Assembly: GCA_009741485.1 (NCBI GenBank)
Contig: CM019236.1
Span: 36,718,568-36,782,567 of the forward strand
Direction: 5' to 3'
From: Malurus cyaneus samueli
Lineage: Eukaryota; Chordata; Aves; Passeriformes; Maluridae
Length of the DNA: 64,000 bases
Shown: positions 15,401 to 24,878 of the stretch, in pieces
Position numbering within the stretch: position 1 is the stretch's first letter
Layout of the letters: each line of letters opens with the position of its first letter
The notes under the pieces: model-generated
Databases searched by the model: none
The model's input: the letters and a program-made list of their open reading frames with translations, nothing else
Told to the model about the DNA's origin: nothing
Program-made: the position numbers and the translations under genes

Positions 15401-16351
15401 ACTAGACTTGTTATTGCTGTACTAAGTTCTCACAATACTGACTAGGCACTGTTTTCAATCTTCATTAAAACACATCATTACACACCTCATCAGTAGCTCC
15501 AAAAACCTCACCCTGTTATCAACCTAATTGAAGAATCCCCTACCAGCCTTGACATATTCCATCAAATTGTACAGGGAAAACTGCAAACAGGGACACTACA
15601 CAGATGCTGCAATCTGCTTACTCATACTGCTCATAAACTAAACTATAAAGACAACATTGTCTATAAAACAAGTTCTGTATCATTTGCTGTAACCATTTGT
15701 TTACAATGCTAAAAGAACAGTGCAATCAACAGTTTCCAATAAACGAAAGAACAAAAATTCCTTTTTGCTTTAAAAGTGAATCTTGAAATTTTACTTTTCA
15801 GTAACACATGTAGGAAGTTACTTTACTGGATAGCTATGTAAAAACAAACGAATGTGCTTACCAGAACTTCCTTTTTGTGTGTCTGCCACATCTTTGCTCA
15901 TTAAATCTTCCTGAAGTTGTCGTCTTACACTTCTGTTTCCAGCACCTTCCACCTCATGAAAAGAGTCCTTTCTTGTCCTGCCATGCCCAGGAATCCAGGC
16001 AACAGATCGGTACTCTCTCCAGGTGTCAGAAGTACTATGGTGGTCATCAGATATCCACTTCTTTATTAGGTCTTTTTGGGTGTCATTTAACTTTGCCCCT
16101 TGACTGTAAGTTGTGTTTTTAAGTGAATTTGGGCTACTCAAAACACTACGTGGCCCTCGCCTGGGACTGCTTCCATAATGAGCTGGAGTTCCCTTTTTGT
16201 TTTGCAAGCTGGTATCTATTTTATTGCTATAGCCACTTCCATATTCATCCATGACTTGGTAGCCTTTCTGCAAGGGACTTCCTTTTGATTCTTCTTGAAT
16301 TTCCTGTTCCTTATTTTGTTTGGCAAAGTAAGATTTTGCAGCATCTCCCAT
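251..16351 (-). CDS. TUT7: TUT7 (ZCCHC6) terminal uridylyltransferase 7, 5' part, 13 coding exons
   Basis: TUT7 adds uridines to the 3' ends of pre-let-7 and of mRNAs with short poly(A) tails, marking them for processing or decay in the cytoplasm (family knowledge). Thirteen exons join in phase: 16351-15862, 11741-11566, 11030-10914, 10220-10043, 9586-9498, 8490-8439, 6726-6657, 5793-5667, 4974-4855, 3014-2883, 2171-1991, 1664-526 and 401-251. They total 3,022 nt, or 1,007 codons plus one base, against about 1,495 residues in the human protein. Every junction is GT-AG. Domain order: basic/polar N-terminus; C2H2 finger (C234, C237, H250, H256); first nucleotidyltransferase module (about 321-580) with a GSS motif but D-V-N in place of the catalytic pair, so inactive as in other TUT4/TUT7 proteins; acidic linker; CCHC knuckle (C963, C966, H971, C976). 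The catalytic module and the later knuckles lie outside the window. TUT4 is the paralogue; the DPYSVKRNVARTLNSQ stretch and the N-terminus fit TUT7 better. Confidence 0.95.
526..1664 (-). CDS. TUT7: TUT7 exon 13, end of module 1 and long acidic linker (codons 578-957)
   Basis: This 1,139-bp exon starts DPYSVKRNVARTLNSQLVYE, conserved and folded, then runs into about 330 low-complexity acidic residues with Glu/Asp runs near 1,165-1,200 and 828-845. The linker separates the Lin28-binding half from the catalytic half and is expected to be disordered. It ends FTKGK at a GGCAAG|GTAAGC donor. The open frame past the donor (down to 436) is intronic. Confidence 0.94.
1991..2171 (-). CDS. TUT7: TUT7 exon 12, PAP-associated domain (codons 518-578)
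   Basis: Encodes SAPVGQLWLELLRFYALEFN and then DWPKKRIAVE, the signature of the PAP-associated domain of the first module. The acceptor is TTGACAG and the donor is GAAG|GTATAG. The last base plus AT of exon 13 gives Asp. Confidence 0.94.
2883..3014 (-). CDS. TUT7: TUT7 exon 11 (codons 474-517)
   Basis: Encodes IEGFSLNKLTNFNLREVKND and AVVWEHNPTDD, then a short variable loop ending SSRRGK. The acceptor CCTCTAG lies above 3014 and the donor is AAG|GTCTGA. The exon is 44 codons, phase 0 at both ends. Confidence 0.93.
3195..4085 (+). mobile_element. CR1 LINE fragment in TUT7 intron 10 (opposite strand to the gene)
   Basis: The + strand reads VVPQGSILGPVLFNLF, the reverse-transcriptase motif before the YADD box in CR1. 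This is followed by typical CR1 text (dominant parts read LGILVDNKLSLSQQC and LTYEERLRENG). Internal deletions remove the catalytic aspartates. The 3' microsatellite tail is absent, so the 3' end is truncated. Confidence 0.88.
4214..4244. repeat. Perfect 13-bp hairpin in TUT7 intron 10
   Basis: ACATGGACCTTGC at 4214-4226 is followed by a 5-nt loop and its exact reverse complement at 4232-4244. It sits beside a short direct repeat of CATGAGACATGGACC-like units (4195-4220). Confidence 0.85.
4855..4974 (-). CDS. TUT7: TUT7 exon 10 (codons 434-473)
   Basis: Forty codons in phase 0 encode LCCVDHPEEGGLSPNVFALM to LPVYLGSW, the PAP/OAS1-like helical core. The human equivalent is also 40 residues. 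No stop interrupts it. The acceptor is TTTTTACAG and the donor is ATGG|GTATGT. Confidence 0.94.
5667..5793 (-). CDS. TUT7: TUT7 exon 9 (codons 391-433)
   Basis: Encodes GLICKVSAGNENACLTTNHL to VIAFRYWAK, the link from the nucleotidyltransferase fold to the central helical domain. The single leading base completes a Ser codon. The acceptor is TTTTAG and the donor is AAAG|GTGAGA. Confidence 0.94.
6657..6726 (-). CDS. TUT7: TUT7 exon 8 (codons 368-391)
   Basis: Encodes SFTEVDADFHARVPVVVCRE, the strand of the first nucleotidyltransferase fold that follows the active-site loop. The acceptor is CACCTAG and the donor is AAAG|GTCTCG. Both ends are mid-codon and complete correctly with the neighbouring exons. 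Confidence 0.93.
8439..8490 (-). CDS. TUT7: TUT7 exon 7, 52-bp micro-exon (codons 351-368)
   Basis: Encodes MSQPDVLLLVQESLQNN between an ATTGACAG acceptor and a G|GTAAGAA donor. It keeps phase with exons 6 and 8. Human TUT7 has the near-identical MSQPDVLLLVQECLKN. This supports a real short exon, although the reading frame continues open into the flanking introns. Confidence 0.93.
9498..9586 (-). CDS. TUT7: TUT7 exon 6, degenerate nucleotidyltransferase active site (codons 321-350)
   Basis: Carries the GSS signature (LYGSSYSRFGFKTSDVNIDI). An active enzyme needs D-h-[DE]; here the first pair reads D340-V-N342. This substitution marks the first module of TUT4/TUT7 as catalytically dead in all vertebrates I know. 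The acceptor is TTGCAG and the donor is AGT|GTAAGT. Confidence 0.94.
10043..10220 (-). CDS. TUT7: TUT7 exon 5 (codons 262-321)
   Basis: Encodes EKQEEQLLTALPPPTPSQI followed by a helical segment (VVQEFGLNNEDLEERL). This leads into the first nucleotidyltransferase fold. The acceptor is TTTGAAG above 10220 and the donor is CCAG|GTATTT. The last base joins exon 6 to make a Glu codon. Confidence 0.93.
10352..10372. repeat. (TA)n microsatellite
   Basis: An alternating TA run of about 21 bp in TUT7 intron 4. Confidence 0.95.
10914..11030 (-). CDS. TUT7: TUT7 exon 4, C2H2 (matrin/U1-type) zinc finger (codons 223-261)
   Basis: There are 39 codons with both ends in phase 0. Spacing is C-X2-C-X12-H-X5-H (YTCKLCDVLIESVAFAHKHI then KDKRH). 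In TUT4/TUT7 this finger belongs to the Lin28-interacting module, which helps bind double-stranded pre-let-7. All four ligands are present. Confidence 0.95.
11566..11741 (-). CDS. TUT7: TUT7 exon 3 (codons 164-222)
   Basis: Encodes a basic stretch (KKLRKPRQSRRTRK), then VIDESVLSAKELLGLQQAEE and RLKRD, which is strongly conserved in TUT7. Of three nearby AG dinucleotides, only the acceptor at TTTTTAAG (above 11741) restores the phase left by exon 2. It gives SSEIKK, matching the mammalian SPENKK. The donor is AAGAAG|GTGCCG. Confidence 0.92.
11742..15861. other. TUT7 intron 2, no further gene seen
   Basis: AT-rich intron of 4.1 kb. Apart from the old CR1 at 13,630-14,360 I see no exon, RNA gene or open frame with coding character. 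The remaining introns (402-525, 1665-1990, 2172-2882, 3015-4854, 4975-5666, 5794-6656, 6727-8438, 8491-9497, 9587-10042, 10221-10913, 11031-11565, 16383-18290) hold only the repeats listed. Confidence 0.7.
13630..14360 (-). mobile_element. Old, diverged CR1-type LINE in TUT7 intron 2
   Basis: Read on the minus strand, the block matches the general CR1 3'-region layout; the + strand text 'ttctttggaatgcttccaat' to 'ggtgccaaaactggacagag' is a recognisable CR1 segment. Divergence is high, the edges are uncertain, and no open frame survives. Same strand as TUT7. Confidence 0.6.
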
Positions 16352-16382
16352 GGTTATTGCTTTTCAATTCAGTGATTCCCTC
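15862..16382 (-). CDS. TUT7: TUT7 exon 2, start codon exon (codons 1-163)
   Basis: The start codon is at 16351-16349, and the protein opens MGDAAKSYFAKQNKEQE, close to the mammalian TUT7 N-terminus. The acceptor is a TTTCTAG just above 16382, leaving 31 nt of 5'UTR in this exon. The donor after 15862 is G|GTAAGC, and the exon ends in phase 1. Residues rich in K, S, R and N suggest a disordered N-terminal tail. Confidence 0.93.
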
Positions 16383-18323
16383 CTAGAAATCAAAAAGTTA
16401 AAAGCTGTGCTTTAGAATCAGTCAAGCAATGAACATTGGCTACTAATTGGTATGGAAATCTCAATAATCAAAGTCCTGGCTTGAACTAACGCAAGAAAAG
16501 GCAGTCCAAAGCTCAGCTAGGTCTCTTCTTTCGGAATGTCTAACACCTATGGGTGGTTTACAAAATGCAGAGAGGGCTGTGGCTTTTCCAGGAACTAAAG
16601 TCTAGATGCCTTTAGGAGAGATAGCAAATTTTAAGAGTCTGCATCAGTCTCAGCTGAGTACAGGAACGCTCTGAAAGAGTGGCTGAAGGAATTTCATGGC
16701 ATGTAGATTATGTAGAAGGGAACAGTGAGGATAGCCCCAAAGCCATTCTACTTATCAGAAGATGCCCACAGATGTCCTCTTTCCCCACAGCAGACACTGT
16801 TTACCTTGTTAAGAATGAAAATTGGGATCATCACAGAAGACACAGATGCAGAAGCTAAGATGCAATCTAGCTGTTAAGCAAATATGATATATTGATTTAT
16901 AATAATGAAAAAATAATGTGCACTCTGCACATTTTAACCAGACCACCATTGTGCCAAATAATCTCACATTACTCAGTGTTAAGCACTCCTACTGCATATT
17001 ACTTCAGCATTGTTTGAAACACCTGGGCCCCTGAATTGCTCGCATACCCACACCTCTTTCCTTGGTTACATCCATGTCCTGACTGCAAAACACTTACATA
17101 GAACTTAACTCCAGTGTTGGCCAAAGAGCCATGTGGACTGTGAAAGGAGGAACCACTGGAAGAGACTGCGTAAAACATGTTAAGTGGCAGAGTTCTCACC
17201 AACACTGTTTATAATTAAATATAGACATAATTAAATATAGACACATACACTCAAACAAAATAGAATTTCTCTTTCAAAATACATGAACGTAGGTGTTTAG
17301 GATATAGATAAAGCTGTAAAGTTATGTAAAGAGCATTTTTAAGCACCTAAACATCAGAAAATTCCCTTCTGTTGCCTTTAATATGGGAGTAGGACACCTA
17401 GCTTTTTTTATTTTTTAAGTTCTGCAGGCCACAAAGCTTTTCTAAGCGTCTCAGTGACTGCTCATTACAGGCCTGAGACTTTCATTGTTTATGCCCGTCT
17501 TAAGATAGTTTTCTGCTCCTACACAAGCAACAAGGCCAATAGGATTCCTGTCTTAAACGCCAGAATTCTTACTAAGTTATGTACATCTGTAGAAATGCAG
17601 CTGCTTCAGCTAAGAGCAGAAAGGTTTACAAAAGCACGAAGTGTACTTGCTTCCTGTTCTAGGCAAGAAACTGCTGTCAAACCCGAATTTCAGAGTGACC
17701 TAAACCCCCACAAGCAACGCCCACACCCTGCCGCCAGGCTGGATGACACCTCCCTGCACTGGAAGGAAGCAGAAAAGTCAAAGTTTACATTCGCCTTCGC
17801 CTCCCAGCCACTAGAGGTGCGAGCCTGGCGTAGGCAGGGGCAGGGGTCTGCCCGGGGGTCAGCAGCATCCCAGATGGGCACGGCACGGCTGCCTGCGGGG
17901 CAGAAGCGATGCCGGCCAAGCTGCCAGAGGAACGCAGGCGGAGGCGTTAACGATACCGGCGCAGGAAACACACTACGTGGGCCAGGGCTCCCTTGCCCCC
18001 ACGCCGCAGCTCCCCGCACGCTCCTCCTCGTCTTCCTACAGACTGACGAAGATCCCCAGCCCTCTCCTGTCAACCCCCGACCCCAGTGCAGAGACTGTGG
18101 CGCAGTATCCCCCAGACCTGCCGCCTCAGCCGGATACAGCCCGCGAGCAGAGGGGCCGCGGCAGCGGCCGGGCAGGAAGGGAGCGAGAGATGGAGGGAGG
18201 AGAGAGGGGCAGGGGCGGCGGGGGAGAGGACACCGACGGACACCGCCGCCGCCGGGAAGCTGCCCGCGGCTACCGAGAGAGGGCACTCACCCCGCTCCGC
18301 GGCCCGCCGCCGAGGGCTCGCAT
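16311..18323 (-). other. Candidate uORF overlapping the TUT7 start codon
   Basis: An ATG at 18323-18321 has an A at -3. If exon 1 splices at 18291 to 16382, it is followed by 33 further codons and a stop at 16313-16311, in a different frame from TUT7. It therefore overlaps the TUT7 start by about 40 nt. Translation would then depend on leaky scanning. This holds only if transcription starts upstream of 18323 and that splice is used. Confidence 0.35.
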
Positions 18324-18480
18324 TGTACCGCGACGGAAGCGGCGCCGGTCCCTCGGCGCGCCCGATCCGCGCGGGTCTTCCGGCAGCGCGGGCCCGCCCT
18401 CCGCGCCCGGCGGGGCGGGACGGGACGGGGGAGCACGCGGACGTGAGGACGGTCCGGCTGGGAGTGGGTGCGGAAAGCTC
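17820..18480 (-). promoter_or_regulatory. CpG-island promoter of TUT7
   Basis: GC content and CpG density rise sharply here compared with the AT-rich flanks. On the minus strand there are GC boxes (CCCGCCCCGCC near 18,410) and two ETS-type cores (CCGGAAG at 18377-18383 and an ACGGAAG on the opposite strand at 18333-18339). There is no TATA box, as expected for a housekeeping promoter. Long open frames across the island on both strands are a by-product of the GC-rich composition. Confidence 0.8.
18291..18400 (-). other. TUT7: TUT7 non-coding exon 1 (5'UTR)
   Basis: A consensus donor GGAGCGGG|GTGAGTGCC lies inside the CpG island on the minus strand and fits the acceptor of exon 2. The donor edge at 18291 is supported by sequence. 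The upstream edge (transcription start) is not visible and is only estimated. Confidence 0.6.
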
Positions 18481-18499
18481 GCCTGACCCAGCACCAGCC

Positions 18500-19060
18500 T
18501 GTCAAGTAGATCAGGGCACTAAGTGCCGCGTCCAAGTCTTTCCTCAAACCTCCAGGCTTGGTGACTCCACCACCTCCCTAGGCAGCCCACTGCCGCTGTA
18601 ATCACCCTTTCTGTGAAGAGATTCCTGCTCATGTACAACCTGAGCCTCCCTGGCGCGGCTTGAGGCTCTGCCTTCTTGTTCTTTCACCTGCTGCCTGTGA
18701 AAAGAGGCCGACCCCCACCTGGCTGCACCCGCCTTTCATGCACTTGAAGAAAGCGGTAAAGTCTCCCCTGAGCCGTCTCCAGGCAAAGTACGTCCGGTTC
18801 CCTCAGCCTTCTTCGCAGGATTTGTGCTCCTGGCTCTTGCCCAGCTCCACTGCCCTTCTCTGGACATGCTCCTGCACCTCAGTGATCTTGCAGTGAGGAT
18901 CCCAAACATGAACACCAGATTTGAGGTGTGGCCTTATCAGTGCTGAGTACAGGGGGACAATCACTGCCGTGGTCCTGCTGGCCACACTGTTGCTGATACA
19001 GGCCAGGATGGCATTGGCCTTCTTGGTCATTGAAAAAGGTGAATCCTGTGCATTGCAGTC
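18500..19060 (-). mobile_element. CR1 LINE 3' part abutting the TUT7 promoter
   Basis: The + strand shows the reverse complement of the CR1 3' region in the expected order: 'ggtgactccaccacctccct', 'cccttctctggacatgctcc', 'gcttatcagtgctgagtaca'-like text and 'ggcattggccttcttggtca'. The minus-strand reading includes [19 protein letters not shown]. It starts within about 20 bp of the CpG island edge. Confidence 0.85.
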
Positions 19061-21129
19061 ATCTCCCCAAAAATGCAATGGAAAATAAATGGATTGGACC
19101 AGCAGTCACAAAAGCAGTACAGTATAAGCAAGAACTGCATAATATGTCCTGAATGTAATGTTGTTGGCTCTTCTGTGGGAAAACTGAAGACATTGCTGCG
19201 CTGCTGTGTACCAAACCCAATGCAGCCATAACAGCCTGTGTGTCTCATCAAACCAGCCCCCCCTGCTGAAGTAACTAATGTTCAGAGCAAATTACTCATA
19301 AGAAACAAACCCACAAATTACAGGAAGTGGGAAAACCTGGGGCAGATGGGAAAATGGACACATACCTGGTTTCATGTAGAAATAAACCCTTCTACTTCCC
19401 ATCTCATTAAATTGCTCTTCTCACTGGAATAAGTGACCTGTGTGTTTTATCAATATTGCTTGCACTTGGACGTACAGCTTCACCCTGTTTGTGTATGCCC
19501 TCTTTACCTGATTTACTGGCTTGCTTAGAAGGGTCTCTTCCTACCATGCTTTTGCATTCATATTTATGGAAATGAGGTGTTCTCAATGAACCTCATGAGG
19601 TGGTCCTCATGAGAATTCACCTTCCCATTCCAATTCAGATTTCCTTGGTAAACTGTGTGCAAGTATATAAGTTTTGAAGACAAGTAAATAGCAGAAACTT
19701 CCCAGAATAATTTATGGTACCTTTCCAAGACAGGAATTTATAGCCTAGTGCTTTGCATTAACAGTTGGGAGATATTTTTGCCTTCCCTTCTATTACCCTT
19801 TCTTGGTGAAATACATTCTGGAGAGGGCCTGGCATGCAAGGATAGCATAACAAAAAAACTGAAGTAAGGAGATGTGAATGGTATCAAACACGAAAACATT
19901 TCTCAATCCTGCCTTGCCTCCTTGTTCCAAAAAATTGTGGAGTCTGCAAGCTCAGCATGTTTCATGTCATCTTCCATTGGCCGTGGTGGATCAAACATTT
20001 TTGGTCTGATGAAAGCTTCTCCCAAGTGCACCCAGGCAAGCTGTCTAAAGTTTCTGTCCTTTTTATGAAACTAAAATTCCTATGGTTTTTATAAAAATGA
20101 TTCTGGATTAAATTTCAACTGGATTATTGTATACTTAAGTACTAGCATTTTCCATGATCAGACAAAAATAAGAGGAAATGAGCTACAAGTGTCACATGTT
20201 CTAAATACACATGCCACCTGGAAAGCCTAAATTTTATCAGCTGAGATTTTTTCCTAAAGAGGTAGCATGAAGATACAATTAGTCAGCTTTTGTGAGAAAA
20301 AGTAAACTTAGCATGTTGAGTAAAAATGTAGGAAATAGGAAAGATGACTAGCAGAACTTGCTAAATTTATCTGCAATAAAAGAAAACAAAGGACAGAAAC
20401 TGAAAAACAGCAGAAGAGTACAACTCACTAAATCAAGTAAGATCAACCAGATACATATAAATGATATGACTGAGCTTAGAGAAAAAAATCACAGTACCAG
20501 GCATCATAATATCGTATTTCATTGTTGAAGAAATGTAGTCTCTGAAATTTTTTGAGTACTGATCTCAAATCTGCTGCAGACATTTTGTTCCAACTTAAAG
20601 CAGGTCACTACATTCCCAGTTTGTCCAGCTTTCGCTTTGTTTTGCTGTTGTACAAAATACACTGTTTTCCTTTATGTTCACCAAGGAATAAAGGATTGCA
20701 TTTTTCTGTGTGAGACAAAGTGGGCCAGTTTGGGATTATACCTGTGCCATACTTGTGCTAATGGGGATGGGATTGGCCAGGCACAGAAGTGGTAGGAAGC
20801 AGAGGGTAGACTCCTGTTTTGACTGTGACTCAGACAATCTCTTGGAGCCTCACCCCATACCTGCTTTGTCACCTCAGCATTTTACTGTTTTAACACTCTT
20901 TATCTTGAAAGCTCCTAAGCTACTAGAAGCACTGACAATGTTGCTGTTTGTCTTCAGCAGTGAAAGATTGCATCATTTGCAGATAAATCAGAAAACCTGT
21001 TTTCTTTCAACTTCTTGTGCATCTCCAAACTACTTGCGGGTGGGGTTAGTATGAGTATGTCTTGGGTCACAATGTAATGTGTAACCAAAACCTGATATTC
21101 TGCTACCATCTACATGAGCTGTTAACATG
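19061..21129. other. Intergenic, nothing recognised
   Basis: AT-rich sequence with scattered short open frames (longest 114 codons, 20710-21054, +) that I do not recognise and that lack coding character. Confidence 0.5.
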
Positions 21130-21640
21130 TGTGAATGAGTGTTCTTGTCCATGTCTCAGCCATGTCTCAGCCCTGATAATTCCCCTCTGGGGAAGCAGCA
21201 GCCACCCGGGATAGGCCATCTCCACTAATGGGCCATCAAGGTCTCCTGCCCGGGGGAACTGAACATTCCTACCTGTATATAATATGAGGCTTGGAACACT
21301 GCTAGAGCACTACCACTGAATTCCCAGAGGAGAAGAGCCCAATAACGACCTCCAGAGAAGGATCAGACTTTTCTACAGCAACACCACCTCAACAAAACCA
21401 CATCCATCACTCCAATGGGACTGTAGCCACCATTTAATTGGACTGCTATGACCAGCCTGACCAACAGGGTGTCAGGTTGTATTCTGATTTTGTTGGTTTA
21501 AGCAAGTGTTTCAGTACTATTTCCTTTATTTTATTTTTTTTCCGATTAAATTGTTATTCTGGCTTGGAATCTCTTGCAAGATATTTGTGTGGAGTTAATC
21601 CCTTCCATTGGTTTGCCTTCATTTTTACATAGGAGCAGAA
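21130..21640 (+). mobile_element. ERV LTR (family B, copy 1)
   Basis: LTR-like order on the + strand: a TATA box (TATATAA, 21276-21282), then 'gaccagcctgaccaacaggg' and a TTTATT/ATTAAA-rich 3' part. It shares its order and much sequence with 23,400-23,862 (for example 'tgaccaacagggtgycaggy'). The edges are estimated; no clear target-site duplication was found. Confidence 0.55.
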
Positions 21641-22009
21641 AATACCCTGATGCTGTGTCAGCTATACTCATCAGTAACTAAAACTGTAGCTTTAGTATTA
21701 TCAAAACTTTTTCCAGCATACATCCAAAACACTGCCCCCATATTAGTCACAATGAGGAAATCAAGGTCTACTCCAGCCCAAACCAGTACATTCTCAACCA
21801 GTTACTCGGTAACTGGAGTAGTCTTACTACTAATTTATATCATGTAAAGTCCCACCCTATCTCAATACATCCTGCTTCCCCTCAAGATACTTGTGAAATG
21901 TCCATAACAATCCACAAAATGCTTGCTGTGTTTATTTGGTCTATGACTTTGGGCTCCAGGATGGCATGGAGTGTGTTGCATGGAGTTATTTAGCACCAAA
22001 GGCAGCTCT

Positions 22010-22760
22010 GGAAAAACCACTGCTGGACTTGCACGGTGCAGAAAATCTTGCTATGAAAAGCCAGTGTCCACAAAGGAGACAGAGAACTCCTGCAACTTTA
22101 TTCAAATAAAGGGATAGAGTCCACTGGGGCATACCCCCATGGGATTTCTGTCTTTTGGTTTTGGAGGTTGCAGCCTCCTTTCATCCTAAACTCCCAGCCA
22201 CATGTTGCCCTTTTCCTATCCCCATTGGCTGAGGTACTAGGAAGGCACAGGCTTCTTGGACCGCTTACCACAAATTACCCGTCTTGAACCTCTCATTTTA
22301 ATTCAAAATTCAAAGTTCAGGCTCTCTGGGTTCTGCAATAGACTTTGTACAGACCTATTTGTATATTATCCTAAAATTAGGGGTCAGACTGTCTGGGTTC
22401 TGTAAAAACTTGTGACTTGAGGTTGGTAGAGACATTAAGACCTGTTTCAAAGACATTAACATTCATACCCTCACCCATCAAATTGTTGGTAAAGATATTA
22501 GCACACAACTTTTCCTATCAACTGCTTCTTATCAGGTTCATCCTTCATAGGTTCAGGGGTTTCTGTAATATGCCACTCAAATAATAGTTTACAACAATAT
22601 AAAAGTATACCCTTTGTACTAGACTGTAAATTTCAACATGACAATGAACTTCAATTGTCTCTATCATTCCTAGCAGCCAGAGGTTTCTTCTATAACACCT
22701 TCAATATGTGGCAGCCATAGCACTGGTGATATACAGTAATAAAGTTGTGTAATATTGCCA
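22010..22760 (-). mobile_element. Probable ERV LTR in reverse orientation
   Basis: On the minus strand a poly(A) signal AATAAA (22097-22102) is followed by a GT-rich segment (GTTGCAGGAGTTCTCTGTCT). This is the R/U5 arrangement of avian LTRs. It lies between the two family-B LTRs. Ends and family are uncertain; resemblance to songbird LTRs is from memory. Confidence 0.4.
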
Positions 22761-23399
22761 TCTTACAATTCAAATAGGGAATTATTCTCACTCAGGATGA
22801 AATCAGCTTGAGGTACATACTGCACTTACCCATCTTTCTGTGTTAACCAAGTGTAACCAGGTTCTTGAGGTGAAAAACATCGCACGAATAGGTTTCTCTC
22901 CTGAACGAGGATTAAATGTTTCTCTTAGTCAGTTTCTCCTATGTACTATTTGTATCTTTTCTTCTTCCACAATGCGCAGAGACCTTGATTGGGCAGGGCC
23001 AGGACAACTGGCAGATACTCTAAGGTTAGCTAGCCAAGTGGCTTGTGGTGTATGTATTTCACACTGCTTGAATGTCTGTCCTGGTTACAGGAGAAGAGTA
23101 CCAGTCTAGCACTGGTGTAACCAGTTACAGTAACCAGTTACTGGGTGTAACCAGACTGTGTACTCCATTGCCCTCCATTCAATTTCTGACAAACTGTTAA
23201 TGATGGGCTGTTTGCAGTAGGTTCCCAGTGCACACCTGACACCTCAGGCTACAAGCTAGGTGTTAAATAAGGGAGAAGGGGCAAACCCTGCTAGGAGGGA
23301 GCGTTTCTTTCTTTCTTTTTTTTTTTTTTTCACAAAGAACTATGCAGTGCTAAGGACTTTTTCTCAAAGGACTGCTTCCTTTGGAGAAGCACCAGCACA
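22761..23399. repeat. Unclassified repeat-rich stretch
   Basis: Contains several copies of GTAACCAG in 23,110-23,155 and a pyrimidine tract (TTTC then poly-T, 23,306-23,331). It may be decayed ERV interior between the family-B LTRs. No gene is supported. Confidence 0.35.
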
Positions 23400-23862
23400 G
23401 TCTTACCCATCCTGAGGTGCTATTCTCTGCTAACGAGCCATAATGGACTCACTGGCCCTAGCAGAATAGGCAGCTGCAATGACTCACCATATTACATCAT
23501 TTCATTGTGAAGCTGCCCACCCTGGCAGAACTAATGAGCATTCCCACATGAAACTGGCTGTGTATAATCTTCAGGTTTGAGGACTTGGGATCTCCACCAC
23601 CCCTGGACAGATGCAGAGGAGGACCATAACTCCCAGAGGATCACTGCTTTCGACTGTAACCATCACTTCAACAGGACTGCAATCACCACTTGATAGGACT
23701 GTGACCACCACCCTGACCAACAGGGTGCCAGGCTGTAGTCTGTGGATCTGTTGGTTTTAAAGGTATTTTCTATTAAATTGCAACTCTGACCTGAAATCCG
23801 CCCTAACGTGATTGAGTGGGGTTCTTTTCTCCTCCCAATTTACTTTAAAACCATCCCAATGT
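23400..23862 (+). mobile_element. ERV LTR (family B, copy 2)
   Basis: Parallels 21,130-21,640: a TATA-like TATAAT (23563-23568), a run of ACTTCAACAGGACTG / ACTTGATAGGACTG units, 'tgaccaacagggtgccaggc', then an ATTAAATTG segment. Same orientation as copy 1. The next LTR begins about 18 bp downstream. Confidence 0.5.
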
Positions 23863-23880
23863 CTCAGCACCTATTACTCT

Positions 23881-24875
23881 TGTGAGGAGCCGTTTTAATC
23901 TTGGTTTGCCTCAACAGTGGTTATCAGAGACATGTGGGGGAGGGAGAGCACACCTGCAGCTTGCGGGAGGCAACCAGGAAATGGAGGAAGTCTTTTCTCT
24001 GGGGTGACTTCACCTGGAACAGCCACATGGCACAGGCGGGACACTGCCACCCAGAGACACTTTCCAATGGATGGTGGAAGGCTCCACCAATGGACAGCGG
24101 AGGAAGTTGGACAGGCAGTCCGGGTAAGCAGGACTGGGAGGAGCCAGGGCCATAAAAGTACTGCACTAGCTTTGGGGCATGATGTTTTGTGTTGGCTTGG
24201 GGTCTTGTTGTCTGGCTTTTTGCCCTATTCGCCCTTGGCCTGCCTGCTTCTGCCCTTGCTAGCTCTCGCCTGTCCCCACAGATCTGCCTTCCCTCCTGCT
24301 GGGCGCTCGGCAGGACACCATCTGCCCTCCAAGCCTTGAGTGCAGCGTCTGCTTTGCCCTGCTCCTTCGCCTGACCCAGCCGCCTCCTGTCCTGCCTGAG
24401 CATCCTGCCTGCCTCCGACCTCACCCGCTGCCACCATCCCCGCCACTATCCCCGCTACTGGGACTCTATCCAGGGTTCCGGAGGGACCTCCTGCCTTAGT
24501 GTCCATTCACCGTGTGTCCGGCAGCTAGTGGCCACAGGAGCCGCACTTTTCCCAGACCTGCTGTCCCTCACCAGCGGGCAGCAGCAGCGGGCTCACCCCT
24601 GTCATGTGGACATCGGCTGCACCCCCCACCACTCCTGCTGGTGGTAATGCCTGCTCTCTCCTTCTGTCTCCTTTCTCTTGTCTCTCTGTCCCTTTTCCAT
24701 TTTTCTTTCTCCTTTGCTGTCTTTTCCAGCCCCATGCAGTGGGCCATTAATTCTCGGTTTTTGTTTACATCAAATGGTTCTCAGATACAAAGGTTGTCTC
24801 GGTTGACTTAATTTTGTTCTTGACCGTCCAATTCGAAAAGAACTCCTCACAGTTCCCCATGGTTGGAACACGACA
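23881..24875 (+). mobile_element. 5' LTR of the provirus
   Basis: Starts TGTGAGGAGCCG and ends GGAACACGACA. A CATAAAA at about 24151 replaces the TATA box seen in the 3' copy, and the AATAAA of the 3' copy is degraded here. A segment at 24258-24400 is almost identical to 30202-30345. Confidence 0.88.
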
Positions 24876-24878
24876 TCT

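Noticed and set aside
17454..18486. Open frames up to 330 codons across the TUT7 promoter on both strands
   Set aside because: GC-rich CpG-island sequence lacks stops on every frame. The translations are low-complexity R/P/G/A and overlap the TUT7 first exon.
23917..24506. 140- to 166-codon frames in the 5' LTR
   Set aside because: They lie wholly in LTR sequence, recur in altered form in the 3' LTR and overlap on both strands.
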